Numbered from the stretch's first letter, positions 40,728 to 50,415 are shown. The stretch: DNA of 63,793 nt from a virus (IMGVR_UViG_3300010160_004963:1-63793); one strand, 5' to 3'. Program-made: numbers and translations. Notes: generated by a model from the letters alone, not told the origin.

Positions 40728-41806
40728 AATATGTGCTGATTACTGGTTCCTCTGGTCTTATTGGGAGTCAATCAGTTGATTTTTTCCACCGATTGGGATA
40801 TGGAATCATAGGTATTGATAATAATATGCGGCAATATTTTTTCGGAAGTAGTGCATCTACCCAACCCTCTAGGGATGCTCTAATAGCAAATTTTGAAAAC
40901 TATATTCATTTTAATTACGATATTCGAGACATCGGGTTGATGGAAACTATATTTGAAAAATATGGAATATCCATTGATCTCATTATTCATACAGCATCAC
41001 AGCCTTCTCACGATTGGGCAGCAAAAGAACCCATTACAGATTTTACTATTAATGCTCTTGGTACGCTTAATCTACTTGAGCTTACTCGTAAATATTGCTA
41101 TGATGCGACGTTTATATTTACATCAACGAATAAGGTATATGGAGACACCCCAAACTACTTGAATATTGTTGAGCAAGAAAAACGATATGAATGCTTTGGA
41201 GAAGGAAACAGTCTATATTCTATTCCCGAAACCATGTCTATTGACCAAACAAAACACTCTATATTTGGTGCGTCCAAGGTTTCTGCTGATGTGATGTGTC
41301 AGGAATATGGAAAGTATTTTGGATTGAAGACTGGGATTTTTCGTGGTGGCTGTTTGACTGGTCCAAATCACGCAGGCACAGAACTACACGGATTCCTTTC
41401 TTATCTAGTTAAGTGTATGGTTGAAAATAAACCCTATACTATATTTGGCTATAAGGGAAAGCAAGTAAGAGACAATATTCATAGTTATGATCTAGTGAAT
41501 ATGTTTTGGCATTTCCATCAAAATCCGCAATGTGGAGAGGTGTATAATGTTGGTGGCGGAAGAAACAATTCGTGCTCTATACTAGAAGCTATAGATGCGA
41601 TAAATGAGAAGACCGGATTTGATTGGAAAAACTACAGCGTATCCAACAGTAATCGTATTGGGGATCATATTTGGTATATTACCGATTTTTCAAAATTCAA
41701 GACCCATTATCCTAATTGGAATATTACTAAAACTTTAGATAATACTCTCGATGAGATGATCAGTTCTGAAGTCAAAAAAGAAAGACCTCATAAGGATATA
41801 AAATGA
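40724..41806 (+). CDS. CDP-paratose 2-epimerase-like SDR
   Basis: 360 aa. NAD motif VLITGSSGLIGSQSVDFF at 4-21, then GIDNNMRQYFFGS, FTSTNKVYGDTPN near 126 and IFRGGCLTGPNHAG near 204, typical of CDP-paratose/tyvelose 2-epimerases. The active-site YxxxK is FGASK here (Phe for Tyr); my recollection is that a subfamily shares this. It probably interconverts nucleotide sugars at C2. Coupled by ATGA overlaps on both sides. Confidence 0.8.
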   Translation: MKYVLITGSSGLIGSQSVDFFHRLGYGIIGIDNNMRQYFFGSSASTQPSRDALIANFENYIHFNYDIRDIGLMETIFEKYGISIDLIIHTASQPSHDWAAKEPITDFTINALGTLNLLELTRKYCYDATFIFTSTNKVYGDTPNYLNIVEQEKRYECFGEGNSLYSIPETMSIDQTKHSIFGASKVSADVMCQEYGKYFGLKTGIFRGGCLTGPNHAGTELHGFLSYLVKCMVENKPYTIFGYKGKQVRDNIHSYDLVNMFWHFHQNPQCGEVYNVGGGRNNSCSILEAIDAINEKTGFDWKNYSVSNSNRIGDHIWYITDFSKFKTHYPNWNITKTLDNTLDEMISSEVKKERPHKDIK

Positions 41807-42891
41807 AAATAGCTTTTTGTAAGTTTGCTGGAATGGGAAATGGTGGTATTGAAAAATATCTACAGAGTATCTGTATGCTTTATAAGAAAAGTGGACACGA
41901 TTTAGACTTCTATTATACAAATGCTGCAAAGATACTAAACACCTCTTGGATACACCCTGACAACGACCCGGATCGCATCTTATTGCTGGAAAAGCAGCAA
42001 ATAGACTTGATTAAAGTTTCGGTGGGATTAAGAGGAGAGTCTTTCTCTAACATGGCCACTCAGTGGATAGATACTGATTTTTTTAATTTATTTAGGGAAG
42101 AAAATTATGAATATCTTGTTACTGCTGGAGATGGTCGCGAAGAATTTCCATATAATAGTCTTAATGATATAAAAATTATTCATACGGTACATGGATTTCA
42201 TGCTTATAATAAATCAAACATTGTTAAGTCTGTTTTATTGTGTAAATGGCAAGCTAATAAATGGATTGCAAATGGCGGAGATCATAGTCGTATGGTTATA
42301 ATTCCTCCGTTGGTTCCAGTTCCAGAAACATGGACTAATACTTTCAGACAAAAGTATGGAATCCCTGCAGATGCCTTTGTGTATGGCTTACACCAGAGCA
42401 ATGGTGTGGGATCATTAGTATCATTACAAGCATTTACTTCTTTGAATGACAACAATTGTTATTTTGCTTTACTTGGCGGTAGCGATATACATAGACGATA
42501 TTGCCAAGACAACAATATCAGAAATGTAATTTTCTTAGATGCGACTTCTTCATCGAATGAGATTCACGACTTTTTGGATGGTCTTGATGTTTACGCACAC
42601 TGTCGTGTAGACGGAGAGGTGGCCTCAGCTTGTATCATAGAAGCTATGTTTCATAGTAAGCCGATTATTTCATTCATTGGAGACGGAACAAATCTTGGTC
42701 ATCTTGAGCAAGTAGAAAATTGTGGAAAAATGACCTACTCGGTATCAGAGTACTCTGAAGAAATGATTAGATTACAAGACAAGAATTACTACAAAGAAAT
42801 GTCAATTCTTGTTAAGAACAAATATAAGAGTGTTTATGATTATAAATTAGTTGAAGGCGAACTATTAAATTTAATAAATAATACATATTAA
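41803..42891 (+). CDS. GT4-type glycosyltransferase
   Basis: 362 aa. GT-B fold of the GT4 type: IAFCKFAGMGNGGIEKYLQS at 2-21, IIHTVHGFHAY near 125, YGLHQSNGVGSL near 183, and the C-terminal donor-site part VYAHCRVDGEVASACIIEAM near 264-283, where EVASACIIEAM stands for the E-x7-E motif. It acts in the cytoplasm on a nucleotide sugar; donor unknown. Part of the ATGA-linked run. Confidence 0.82.
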   Translation: MKIAFCKFAGMGNGGIEKYLQSICMLYKKSGHDLDFYYTNAAKILNTSWIHPDNDPDRILLLEKQQIDLIKVSVGLRGESFSNMATQWIDTDFFNLFREENYEYLVTAGDGREEFPYNSLNDIKIIHTVHGFHAYNKSNIVKSVLLCKWQANKWIANGGDHSRMVIIPPLVPVPETWTNTFRQKYGIPADAFVYGLHQSNGVGSLVSLQAFTSLNDNNCYFALLGGSDIHRRYCQDNNIRNVIFLDATSSSNEIHDFLDGLDVYAHCRVDGEVASACIIEAMFHSKPIISFIGDGTNLGHLEQVENCGKMTYSVSEYSEEMIRLQDKNYYKEMSILVKNKYKSVYDYKLVEGELLNLINNTY

Positions 42892-42892
42892 T

Positions 42893-43609
42893 ATGATGAA
42901 ATACTGTTTTGATTTAGATGAGACAATCTGTGCTACTCCATCGTCTAGGAATTATAATGATGCTATCCCTTATAATAGAGTTATACAAAAAATTAATGAG
43001 CTGCATGATCAAGGAAATGAAATTACTATATTTACGGCTAGAGGATCGACTTCTGGAATAGATTATAGGTCATTGATAATAAAACAGTTATCCGATTGGG
43101 GGGTGAAATTTCATAAACTAATAGACAAAGGAAAGCCAAGTTATGATCTTTTTGTTGATGACAAAGCTATAGGTGCGTCTGCATGGAGAGAAAGGGAAGG
43201 CATAAGAATTATAGGATTTGTTGCTAGTTGTTTTGATATGCTTCATGCAGGACATTGTTTGTATCTACAAGAAGCAAGAAGTGTTTGCGACTATTTGATA
43301 GCTGCGCTTCAAGAAGATCCAAATATAGACCGTCCACATAAAAATAAACCAATTCAGTCTTTAAAAGAAAGAGAGATACAATTGCGATCCAATCGTTATG
43401 TGGATGAAATAATAATATACAAGACAGAGAAGGATTTAGAAGAAGTTTTGCAAAAGATAAAACCAGATATAAGAATCGTAGGTTCTGATGCAAAAGGCTC
43501 TAGTATAACAGGGGAAGAATATTGTAAAAATATATACTATCATAATAGAGGGCATAGTTTTTCCTCTACAGAATTGAAAAATAGAATAATAGAAAATCAT
43601 AGACAATAA
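42893..43609 (+). CDS. bifunctional HAD phosphatase and cytidylyltransferase-family protein
   Basis: 238 aa. Residues 1-100 are a HAD domain (FDLDETI at 6-12 with D7/D9, FTARGS near 47, DLFVDDKAIGA near 85). Residues ~107-238 are a nucleotidyltransferase: VASCFDMLHAGH with HxGH at 118-121, and IVGSDAKGSS near 195, as in the C-terminal domain of HldE or in GlpC-type cytidylyltransferases. With the isomerase, kinase and transaldolase at 49-51 kb it could supply the phosphatase and nucleotidyl-transfer steps of NDP-heptose synthesis. Confidence 0.8.
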   Translation: MMKYCFDLDETICATPSSRNYNDAIPYNRVIQKINELHDQGNEITIFTARGSTSGIDYRSLIIKQLSDWGVKFHKLIDKGKPSYDLFVDDKAIGASAWREREGIRIIGFVASCFDMLHAGHCLYLQEARSVCDYLIAALQEDPNIDRPHKNKPIQSLKEREIQLRSNRYVDEIIIYKTEKDLEEVLQKIKPDIRIVGSDAKGSSITGEEYCKNIYYHNRGHSFSSTELKNRIIENHRQ

Positions 43610-43635
43610 TTTAATCAAAATAAGCAGGAAATATT

Positions 43636-44319
43636 GTGAGTATAGAAACATTAATTAATACAATCGAATCAGCAGTTCGATCTAGTCCAAAAATAATCAA
43701 TGATTATGAGGATAAGTATCATTTTAATTATTGGGCAGAAGTAGTGCCAAATATTAAAGAGGATGGATTATGGATGGAATTTGGTGTTTTTCGGGGCAGA
43801 AGCATTCAGAGAATTTCTTCTCTAACTAAAAATACAGTATGGGGATTTGATAGTTTTGAAGGACTGCATGAACATTGGGACAAGGATAATCCAAAGGGTG
43901 TCTATAATTCTAGTGGAAAAATTCCCGAAGGAGCTATAATTGGAGATAATCACTGCATGTTCGACAGCTCTGCAACAAAAAACACAGAACCCTGGAATTC
44001 AAATGTTAGACTAATTAAGGGATATTTTGAAGACAGTCTTCCTGATTTCTTAAAAGAATACAAAGAAAATGCAGCTTTTATTCATATTGATAGTGATCTT
44101 TATAGCTCTTGCGTTACTATCTTTAAACAGTTGAAGTCTCGAATCGTTCAGGGAACTATTATTTGTTTTGACGAACTCTTAGACTTTCCAACATACAAAG
44201 AGTGCGAAATAAAAGCTTTTGCAGAATTCTTAATTGATACTGGTTGGAACTTTGAACCCTTGATATATCATGGAGCAGGAGCATCATATACACAAGGTTG
44301 TATTAGGATTGTTAAATAA
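43636..44319 (+). CDS. TylF/Methyltransf_24-like SAM methyltransferase
   Basis: 227 aa from a GTG start with AGGAA before it. LWMEFGVFRGRSIQRISSL near 42-60 is motif I; VWGFDSFEGLHEHW near 65-78 and AAFIHIDSDLYSSC near 144-157 (metal-site acidic residues) are typical of TylF-like sugar O-methyltransferases. GTIICFDELLDFPTYKECE follows. It probably methylates a sugar of the cluster's glycan. Confidence 0.85.
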   Translation: MSIETLINTIESAVRSSPKIINDYEDKYHFNYWAEVVPNIKEDGLWMEFGVFRGRSIQRISSLTKNTVWGFDSFEGLHEHWDKDNPKGVYNSSGKIPEGAIIGDNHCMFDSSATKNTEPWNSNVRLIKGYFEDSLPDFLKEYKENAAFIHIDSDLYSSCVTIFKQLKSRIVQGTIICFDELLDFPTYKECEIKAFAEFLIDTGWNFEPLIYHGAGASYTQGCIRIVK

Positions 44320-44347
44320 TATATAGGAGATTAGATGAGGAGACTAT

Positions 44348-44992
44348 TTGATTATGGAATATAGTGAACTACATAAAAAATATTTGAATTTCCGTGATGG
44401 TATTTTTGTAGAAGCAGGAGCAAACAATGGCATCGACCAATCAAATACCTTTTCCCTAGAACGAGATCAAGGATGGAGAGGATTGTTGGTCGAGCCAAAC
44501 CCGTTCGTATATGGGCAGTGTGTTTTAAATAGACTCAACTCCATCTGTGAAAACTATGCATTGGTGTCTAGCTCGTACTCTTCAAATACAATCAATGGAG
44601 ACTTCGCTCACCGCGACAACTACCAAAGTTTGATGGGGACCGTAGAAGATCCGGGGGATTATTGCGATGAGTTTCTTTTGGAGGCGAAGAATTCGCGCAA
44701 GAATGACTATGGATACATAGCCGTCCCTGCAACGACTCTCAACTCCCTGTTGAACAAGCATAATATCACTAAGATTAATTTCCTTAGCCTTGATGTCGAG
44801 GGTTATGAGATTTCAGTTCTGAATGGACTAGATCTCAACGTATATCGTCCGACGTACTGCCTTCTTGAGACATCTTTTAACTTCGCTAATGGTCGTCGGT
44901 TGGTGGCAGTATCCGACCATATGATACGAAACGGCTATGAAGCGTTGGAGAATTTTGGCGCCAGTGATACTCTCTATCGGAGTCTTATATGA
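44348..44992 (+). CDS. FkbM-family methyltransferase
   Basis: 214 aa from TTG 44348 (AGGAG five bases upstream); an ATG at 44354 is an alternative. GIFVEAGANNGIDQSNTFSL near 18-37 is motif I, GLLVEPNPFVYG near 46, and NFLSLDVEGYEISVLNGL near 142-159 is the FkbM DVEGxE block. Probably a sugar O-methyltransferase. From here to about 49.7 kb the DNA is visibly richer in G and C, especially at third positions. Confidence 0.85.
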   Translation: MIMEYSELHKKYLNFRDGIFVEAGANNGIDQSNTFSLERDQGWRGLLVEPNPFVYGQCVLNRLNSICENYALVSSSYSSNTINGDFAHRDNYQSLMGTVEDPGDYCDEFLLEAKNSRKNDYGYIAVPATTLNSLLNKHNITKINFLSLDVEGYEISVLNGLDLNVYRPTYCLLETSFNFANGRRLVAVSDHMIRNGYEALENFGASDTLYRSLI

Positions 44993-45885
44993 GAAAGAAC
45001 ATACTTCTGCTTGGTGGGAATGGATATATTGGAAGTAGAGTTTACGACCATCTATATGGCCTGAACTACAATGTAACGAATGTAGATCTTTGTTGGTTTG
45101 GAAAGATTTTTGATAATACTATCCAACAAAACTATAACGAGCTGTCCAAAGAATTCATCAATGGGTTTACTCATGTAATCTTATTGGCCGCTCACTCTTC
45201 GGTTAATATGTGTAAGGGGTCTTTACTCCCATGCTTTGAAAACAATGTCCTGAACTTCATTAAACTGATTGAGAAACTAAATGACGATCAGGTGTTGATA
45301 TATAGCAGCACAGCAGCAGTATATGGAAACAATAAGAATCTAGTGGATGAGTCGTATCCAATTGCGGGTGGCATCTCCTATTACGATTACACCAAAATCT
45401 GCAACGAAAATATCATCAGTCTATACCCCAACAAGAAGATCCTTGGTCTTCGGTTCGGCTCTATCGGTGGATTCTCTAAGAACTTCAGAGGGGAGAATCT
45501 GTTAAACTCAATTTCTATGTCCTCCCTAAAGTCGAACGAGATTACAATCACCAATCCAGAAAACTACAGATCAGTTCTTGGTATGAGTGACTTGTGTAGA
45601 GTATTCTCTACCATTTTGGCAGAAGATACTATTAAAAACAAGATATATAACATCACTTCTATAAATGCGAAGATTATCGAGTTTGCACAGGATATTCAAC
45701 GACGGACCAACTGCAAACTGATTGTGAGTGACAAGTTCCCGACTAACTATAGTTTCAATTGTGACAACTCCCTATTCCAAAATGACTATGGATTCAAGTT
45801 CCAAGACAATGTAGCAAGTATCTATGATGAAATAATAACTAATCGTGATTTCATAATAAGCAATGTTCTACGAGAAAACGTATAA
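44989..45885 (+). CDS. NAD-dependent sugar epimerase/dehydratase (SDR)
   Basis: 298 aa. LLLGGNGYIGSRVYDHL at 5-21 is the NAD site, IYSSTAAVYGNN near 103 the catalytic strand, YYDYTK near 127 gives Y-x3-K, and GLRFGSIGG near 149 the sugar side. Comparable enzymes act on dTDP- or GDP-sugars. ATGA overlap upstream; the next gene is a sugar C-methyltransferase, so a branched deoxysugar is plausible. Confidence 0.85.
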   Translation: MRKNILLLGGNGYIGSRVYDHLYGLNYNVTNVDLCWFGKIFDNTIQQNYNELSKEFINGFTHVILLAAHSSVNMCKGSLLPCFENNVLNFIKLIEKLNDDQVLIYSSTAAVYGNNKNLVDESYPIAGGISYYDYTKICNENIISLYPNKKILGLRFGSIGGFSKNFRGENLLNSISMSSLKSNEITITNPENYRSVLGMSDLCRVFSTILAEDTIKNKIYNITSINAKIIEFAQDIQRRTNCKLIVSDKFPTNYSFNCDNSLFQNDYGFKFQDNVASIYDEIITNRDFIISNVLRENV

Positions 45886-45886
45886 T

Positions 45887-47110
45887 ATGTATAAGAACGA
45901 ATGCAGGTGTTGTGGTAATGATAGACTAAAACATATTGTTGCTTTGGGAGTATCTCCTTTAGCGAACAACCTACTGAATCATGTGGATGACGACGATAAT
46001 TTATATCCATTGGATGTAGCGTATTGCTGTAAGTGTAACTATGCTCAACTCACATATGTAGTTCCCCCACAAATGTTGTTCGATAACTATTTGTATGTGT
46101 CCTCCACCGCAAAAACCTTTCGAGATCATTTTAGAACAGCAGCAGCAGATTATGTCGTAGAATTTGGATTAGATGTTGACTCTGTTGTAGTGGATATCGG
46201 CAGCAACGATGGTGTCGCACTCCTTCCTTTCAAGGAAGAAGGCATAAGGGTGTGTGGCGTAGACCCCGCTGCAAACCTCTCCAAACTCGCTAATGAGAAT
46301 GGCATAGAGACGATCAATGCGTATTTTGATGCTGAAACCACTGATAAGATTGTGGGGAAGTTCGGTAAGGTCGATCTCGTCACAGCATCCAATATGTTTG
46401 CCCACTCTGATGGTATCAAAGACATCACGACGAATGTCTTTCGTCTGCTCAAAGATGATGGCTGCTTCGTAGTAGAAGTCCAATATCTATTGGACACTAT
46501 CAAGGATCTGACCTTCGACAATATCTATCACGAACACCTTAGCTATTGGTCTGTCACATCTCTCAACAACTTCTTTGGCAATTTTGGGTTTTTCGTTGTG
46601 AAAGTGAAGCACATCAATACGCACGGAGGCTCCATTCGTGTGTATGTCAAACGCCACGCCACCAAGGTAGACTCAAGCGTTCAACATTTCCTGAATACCG
46701 AACGAGACTTCGGCCTAAATAACGAAAAGATATATGACTCTTTCTTTGAACAGATCAAGAAGATCAAAGTGAATGTCAATAAAAATCTTCGTGCCTTGAA
46801 GCAAGAAGGCTTGAAACTTGTTGGATATGGCTCTCCGGCAAAGGCGACAACTGCTCTAAACTACTTCAACATTGGTACAAAATACATCGACTATATCGTC
46901 GAAGACAACAAACTAAAACACAATAAGATCCTACCTGGTGTGAAGATCCCCATCTACTCAAAGGATAGGCTGAAAGAAGACAAGCCCGATGTCGTCATAA
47001 TTATGGCTTGGAACTTCTCAGAAGAGATCAAGAGAAACAATAGGGAATTAATTGATTTGGGAATCCGATTCATCAGCATCAAAGACCTGCAAAGTGAAAC
47101 ATTTATATGA
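45887..47110 (+). CDS. nucleotide-sugar C-methyltransferase
   Basis: 407 aa from the ATG at 45887. The three-part plan of TylC3/NovU-type C-methyltransferases is present: N-terminal zinc domain with CRCCGN and YCCKCNYAQL, SAM domain with VVVDIGSNDGVALLPFK near 98-114 and NIYHEHLSYWS near 214, and C-terminal VGYGSPAKATTALNYF near 322. Members methylate C3 or C5 of dTDP-ketosugars. An ATG at 45863 would overlap the epimerase gene by 23 bp. Confidence 0.9.
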   Translation: MYKNECRCCGNDRLKHIVALGVSPLANNLLNHVDDDDNLYPLDVAYCCKCNYAQLTYVVPPQMLFDNYLYVSSTAKTFRDHFRTAAADYVVEFGLDVDSVVVDIGSNDGVALLPFKEEGIRVCGVDPAANLSKLANENGIETINAYFDAETTDKIVGKFGKVDLVTASNMFAHSDGIKDITTNVFRLLKDDGCFVVEVQYLLDTIKDLTFDNIYHEHLSYWSVTSLNNFFGNFGFFVVKVKHINTHGGSIRVYVKRHATKVDSSVQHFLNTERDFGLNNEKIYDSFFEQIKKIKVNVNKNLRALKQEGLKLVGYGSPAKATTALNYFNIGTKYIDYIVEDNKLKHNKILPGVKIPIYSKDRLKEDKPDVVIIMAWNFSEEIKRNNRELIDLGIRFISIKDLQSETFI

Positions 47111-47796
47111 AAATACTTTGGCACTACAACTCACACAGACACATAGAAGAGTATCATTTGTCTAGTTGTTTCTTTAATAGATCTGACTTCCTGAAGAAAC
47201 ATTCAGATGTATTAGCGTGCTGTAACAAACAGAGTATTGATCTAGACGAACTCAGATCGAAATGTACATACGAATGCGGGAGCTGTGAAGTAGTTCGTAG
47301 TACAAATCCAAGTAATGGGGTCCACACAGGGCAGCTCGTTGCTCTCAATGAAACTTTTCATAAGTTCGACAAGTATGACTTTGTTATTCATAGCACACCT
47401 GATGTCTATGTGGTCGATGATAAGCCCTTGATTGCTTTGCTAGAAGAAGAGCTAGACACAGACAATCATATAATTGTTGATCATCATCCATACCATCCCG
47501 GTTGTAACTATCTGTATAGTACAGACTTCTTTGTCTTTAAGCCACGAAAGATCACTAATTTCTTCGGAGATGAGTTTGGCCCAACAGAGCATTGTATCGA
47601 GAGCCATCTTTATAAAAAGATACATGAGTTGAATATTCCACACAGAGTAATATGTAGGGGGCTAACTAGTCTGTATTGGCAGGTTGATGAGTATGGCATG
47701 ATTCACAATCACAATAAAGATATCATTCGAAATATCTTAAACAACAATGTCCGTCCTGATCGGGCAACTGCTAGTTCGCACATGAGCTCACATTAG
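47107..47796 (+). CDS. hypothetical glycan-cluster protein
   Basis: 229 aa. The N-terminal MKILWHYNSHRHIEEYHLSS and the central FHKFDKYDFVIHSTPDVYVV suggest a GT-A-like transferase, with DFFVFKPRKI matching the pattern in which a transferase reports a painted-in acceptor. No DxD is certain. It is coupled by ATGA overlap and lies among glycan genes, so a transferase is likely but unproven. Confidence 0.5.
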   Translation: MKILWHYNSHRHIEEYHLSSCFFNRSDFLKKHSDVLACCNKQSIDLDELRSKCTYECGSCEVVRSTNPSNGVHTGQLVALNETFHKFDKYDFVIHSTPDVYVVDDKPLIALLEEELDTDNHIIVDHHPYHPGCNYLYSTDFFVFKPRKITNFFGDEFGPTEHCIESHLYKKIHELNIPHRVICRGLTSLYWQVDEYGMIHNHNKDIIRNILNNNVRPDRATASSHMSSH

Positions 47797-47797
47797 C

Positions 47798-48550
47798 ATG
47801 AAAAAAAACCTACTATACCATTGCTACATTAAAGACACAGATAATATCAATGAAACGATGATATTCAATCTCAAATGTCTTGAAACATATATTGATGTCT
47901 TCGACGGTAAGAAGATTGTTTATGTAGCAGTCGATAGTGTCGGAAGATATTCCAATGAAAAGATTGTGGAAGCACTCCCTATTCTAAAAAGATTCGATGA
48001 GATTCACCTCTTCAAGAATCATGCGATACACAGAGAATCAGAGTCGTTGATTAGACTATTGAGCCATGTGAAAGACTCGACAGATTCTATATCCTTCTAT
48101 GGACATAGCAAGGGAAGCACACATCCAATAGATAATACTTTGAGAAATTGGATTTTGTGTATGTATTATTTTAATCTTGATGGAGATTATTTAAAAGAAG
48201 CCGAGCAGCAATTGAGTACAAATTACACTACTAGCGGCATTCTTAAAAAGGATTGCAAGACGGATGGAATTATAGGAGATTGGCATTATAGCGGAGCTTT
48301 TTTCTGGATAAATGATGAGAAGTTTTTCAAAAATGAATGGAGCAGCATGGGTTTGCTTAACGCTATGGCTCTTGAGTCATACCTTGGCCAAAAAATAAAA
48401 TCATCCCAAGCCTTTAGTACCTTTGTTACAGAGTCATTTAATTTTCACATGGATGATGATCTATGGAAGAGGAAGGTAAACTTCGAAACAATCGGAGAAA
48501 AGTCATATGAGCGTTACACCACAATCCTACACAATCTTACCGACCGATAG
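47798..48550 (+). CDS. putative glycosyltransferase-like protein
   Basis: 250 aa. NLLYHCYIKDTDNINETMIF at 4-23 and FYGHSKGSTHPI near 100-111 resemble a family found in bacterial and phage glycan clusters; HYSGAFFWINDEKFF near 168-182 is a further block of that kind. No signal or membrane span. The sugar is unknown. Still within the GC-richer stretch at its 5' half. Confidence 0.5.
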   Translation: MKKNLLYHCYIKDTDNINETMIFNLKCLETYIDVFDGKKIVYVAVDSVGRYSNEKIVEALPILKRFDEIHLFKNHAIHRESESLIRLLSHVKDSTDSISFYGHSKGSTHPIDNTLRNWILCMYYFNLDGDYLKEAEQQLSTNYTTSGILKKDCKTDGIIGDWHYSGAFFWINDEKFFKNEWSSMGLLNAMALESYLGQKIKSSQAFSTFVTESFNFHMDDDLWKRKVNFETIGEKSYERYTTILHNLTDR

Positions 48551-48582
48551 GTTCCACTTTAATCGAAAGCATATAACATATT

Positions 48583-49158
48583 ATGGCGAATATCTTTATT
48601 GATTGTGGTTCTAATCTTGGTCAAGGATTGCAGCAAATTGCTTCAATCTATCGTATGGATGCTTCATGGATTGTCGAAACCTTCGAAGCAAATCCATATC
48701 TTATTAAGGCGCTTACGTCAAATCTTTCGCCTTTGCCTATGATGATCACTATTCATAACAAAGCTGTGTGGGATCGGGATGGCGAAGTTTCTTTTTCAGT
48801 GATGTTGGAAGAATCGCAAGGATCGTCGGTCGAGAAATTGATGGCGGCAGCAGAGTGTGTTGACCAACATTCTGTTTCCTTTCGTAAGCACGATCACATC
48901 ATCACCGTCCCGTGTATTGATATCTCGACGGCACTAAAAGTATATACCAAAGAAGATCGTATTGTCGTCAAGTTGGATGTCGAGGGATCTGAGTTTTGCA
49001 TTCTTAGGAAGATGCTCGCTGATGGCACAATGGATCTAGTCGGCGACCTGTATATTGAATGGCACACCAAATATATTGCCTCTGAGAACAAAGAGACGGA
49101 GGCTGAATTGATACAACAAATCGTCGCACGGGGAGTAAAAATTCATGGATGGCACTAA
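48583..49158 (+). CDS. FkbM-family methyltransferase
   Basis: 191 aa. It starts directly with motif I (NIFIDCGSNLGQGLQQIASI at 3-22), has ETFEANPY near 33 and VVKLDVEGSEFCILRKML near 127-144, the FkbM block. Compact, with no N-terminal extension, so probably a soluble sugar O-methyltransferase. Its 3' end overlaps the possible upstream start of the isomerase gene. GC-richer than the genome average here. Confidence 0.85.
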   Translation: MANIFIDCGSNLGQGLQQIASIYRMDASWIVETFEANPYLIKALTSNLSPLPMMITIHNKAVWDRDGEVSFSVMLEESQGSSVEKLMAAAECVDQHSVSFRKHDHIITVPCIDISTALKVYTKEDRIVVKLDVEGSEFCILRKMLADGTMDLVGDLYIEWHTKYIASENKETEAELIQQIVARGVKIHGWH

Positions 49159-49159
49159 T

Positions 49160-49720
49160 ATGAACTACATTGAAACATATTTACAAGAAGTGAAGATCAT
49201 CTGCGACTCGATCTCCAAAAATGATATTGATAAGCTTGCAGAAGAGATCAACACGGTGAGGACCAATAAGGGTCGGTTATTTTTTTTGGGGGTCGGTGGA
49301 AGTGCTGGAAATGCCTCTCATGCTGTAAATGATTTTAGAAAAATTCTTGGTATAGAGAGCTACTCCGTTTCTGAAAATGTCTCCGAACTGACAGCGAGGA
49401 TCAATGATGATGGATGGGATACGAGTTATTCCAATTGGCTCAAAGTTTCCAATCTATCCAAAAAAGATGCGATCATCGTATTTTCAGTTGGTGGTGGATC
49501 GGCTACCACATCACAGAATCTTGCGTGTTCTGTTGATTTGGCAAAGGAAGTCGGAGCAAAGGTTCTTTCGGTTGTTAGCAGAGACGGTGGATATTGCAAG
49601 GAAAAATCTGATATTTGTGTCTTGATTCCTGTTGCTCATTCTGATAGAATAACGGCACACGCAGAAGAGTGGCAAGGAATTATTTGGCACCTAGTGGTAA
49701 ATCTTCTTTCTGGTAATTAA
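49160..49720 (+). CDS. gmhA: SIS-domain phosphoheptose isomerase (GmhA-like)
   Basis: 186 aa from the ATG at 49160. FFLGVGGSAGNASHAVNDF near 40-58 is the GmhA-type SIS phosphosugar loop, VFSVGGGSATTSQNLA near 107-122 the second loop, and HAEEWQGIIWHLVVN near 168 the C-terminal active-site histidine/glutamate region. GmhA converts sedoheptulose 7-phosphate to D-glycero-D-manno-heptose 7-phosphate. A transaldolase and a heptose kinase follow immediately. Confidence 0.85.
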   Translation: MNYIETYLQEVKIICDSISKNDIDKLAEEINTVRTNKGRLFFLGVGGSAGNASHAVNDFRKILGIESYSVSENVSELTARINDDGWDTSYSNWLKVSNLSKKDAIIVFSVGGGSATTSQNLACSVDLAKEVGAKVLSVVSRDGGYCKEKSDICVLIPVAHSDRITAHAEEWQGIIWHLVVNLLSGN

Positions 49721-49722
49721 TT

Positions 49723-50415
49723 ATGAATATTGAAATATATGCAGACGGCTCGAGTTTTACGGAAATGGTATCAATATATAATACCAAAAAATTTGTAACC
49801 GGATTTACAACCAATCCTTCTCTGATGCGTAAAGAGAAGATAGATAACTATGTCTCTTTTGTTGAAAAAGTAACAAGATATATAAAAGATCTTCCTATTT
49901 CATTCGAGGTATTTGCCGACGATCTTCCTGAAATGGAACGACAAGCAAAGATATTAGCTGGATTTGGAAAAAATATCTTTGTAAAGATTCCAGTAACTAA
50001 TACTAGCGGAGAATCGACAAAGACGCTTATTAAATCTTTACTAGAAGATGCTATCATGGTAAATATAACAGCTGTATTTACTATCGAGCAAATAGATGAG
50101 CTTATTCCATATTTACAAGGGGGCCCTGCGATCCTTTCTATTTTTGCTGGTAGAATAGCAGATACTGGGATTGATCCAAAACCTATTATCAAGCATGGGA
50201 TTAATTCAGTTCCAAGTAATGTAAAAATTTTATGGGCATCGCCAAGAGAGATTTACAATGTGTATGAAGCTGATCAACTTGGATGTCATATTATAACTAT
50301 TTCTCAGGATATTCTTAAAAAACTCGAACTACAGAATAAAAATTTAACAGAATATTCTCTAGAAACGGTAAAGATGTTCTATGATGATGCTAAAATTGCA
50401 GGATATATATTATGA
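49723..50415 (+). CDS. transaldolase / fructose-6-phosphate aldolase family protein
   Basis: 230 aa, the short single-domain form. IYADGSSFTEM and GFTTNPSLMRKE near 27-38 are substrate-site motifs; the Schiff-base lysine is K88 in NIFVKIPVT; NITAVFTIEQ, SIFAGRIADTG and ILWASPRE follow in order. Phages often carry this enzyme to reroute the pentose phosphate pathway. Placed between GmhA-like and HddA-like genes it could supply sedoheptulose 7-phosphate. Confidence 0.93.
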   Translation: MNIEIYADGSSFTEMVSIYNTKKFVTGFTTNPSLMRKEKIDNYVSFVEKVTRYIKDLPISFEVFADDLPEMERQAKILAGFGKNIFVKIPVTNTSGESTKTLIKSLLEDAIMVNITAVFTIEQIDELIPYLQGGPAILSIFAGRIADTGIDPKPIIKHGINSVPSNVKILWASPREIYNVYEADQLGCHIITISQDILKKLELQNKNLTEYSLETVKMFYDDAKIAGYIL

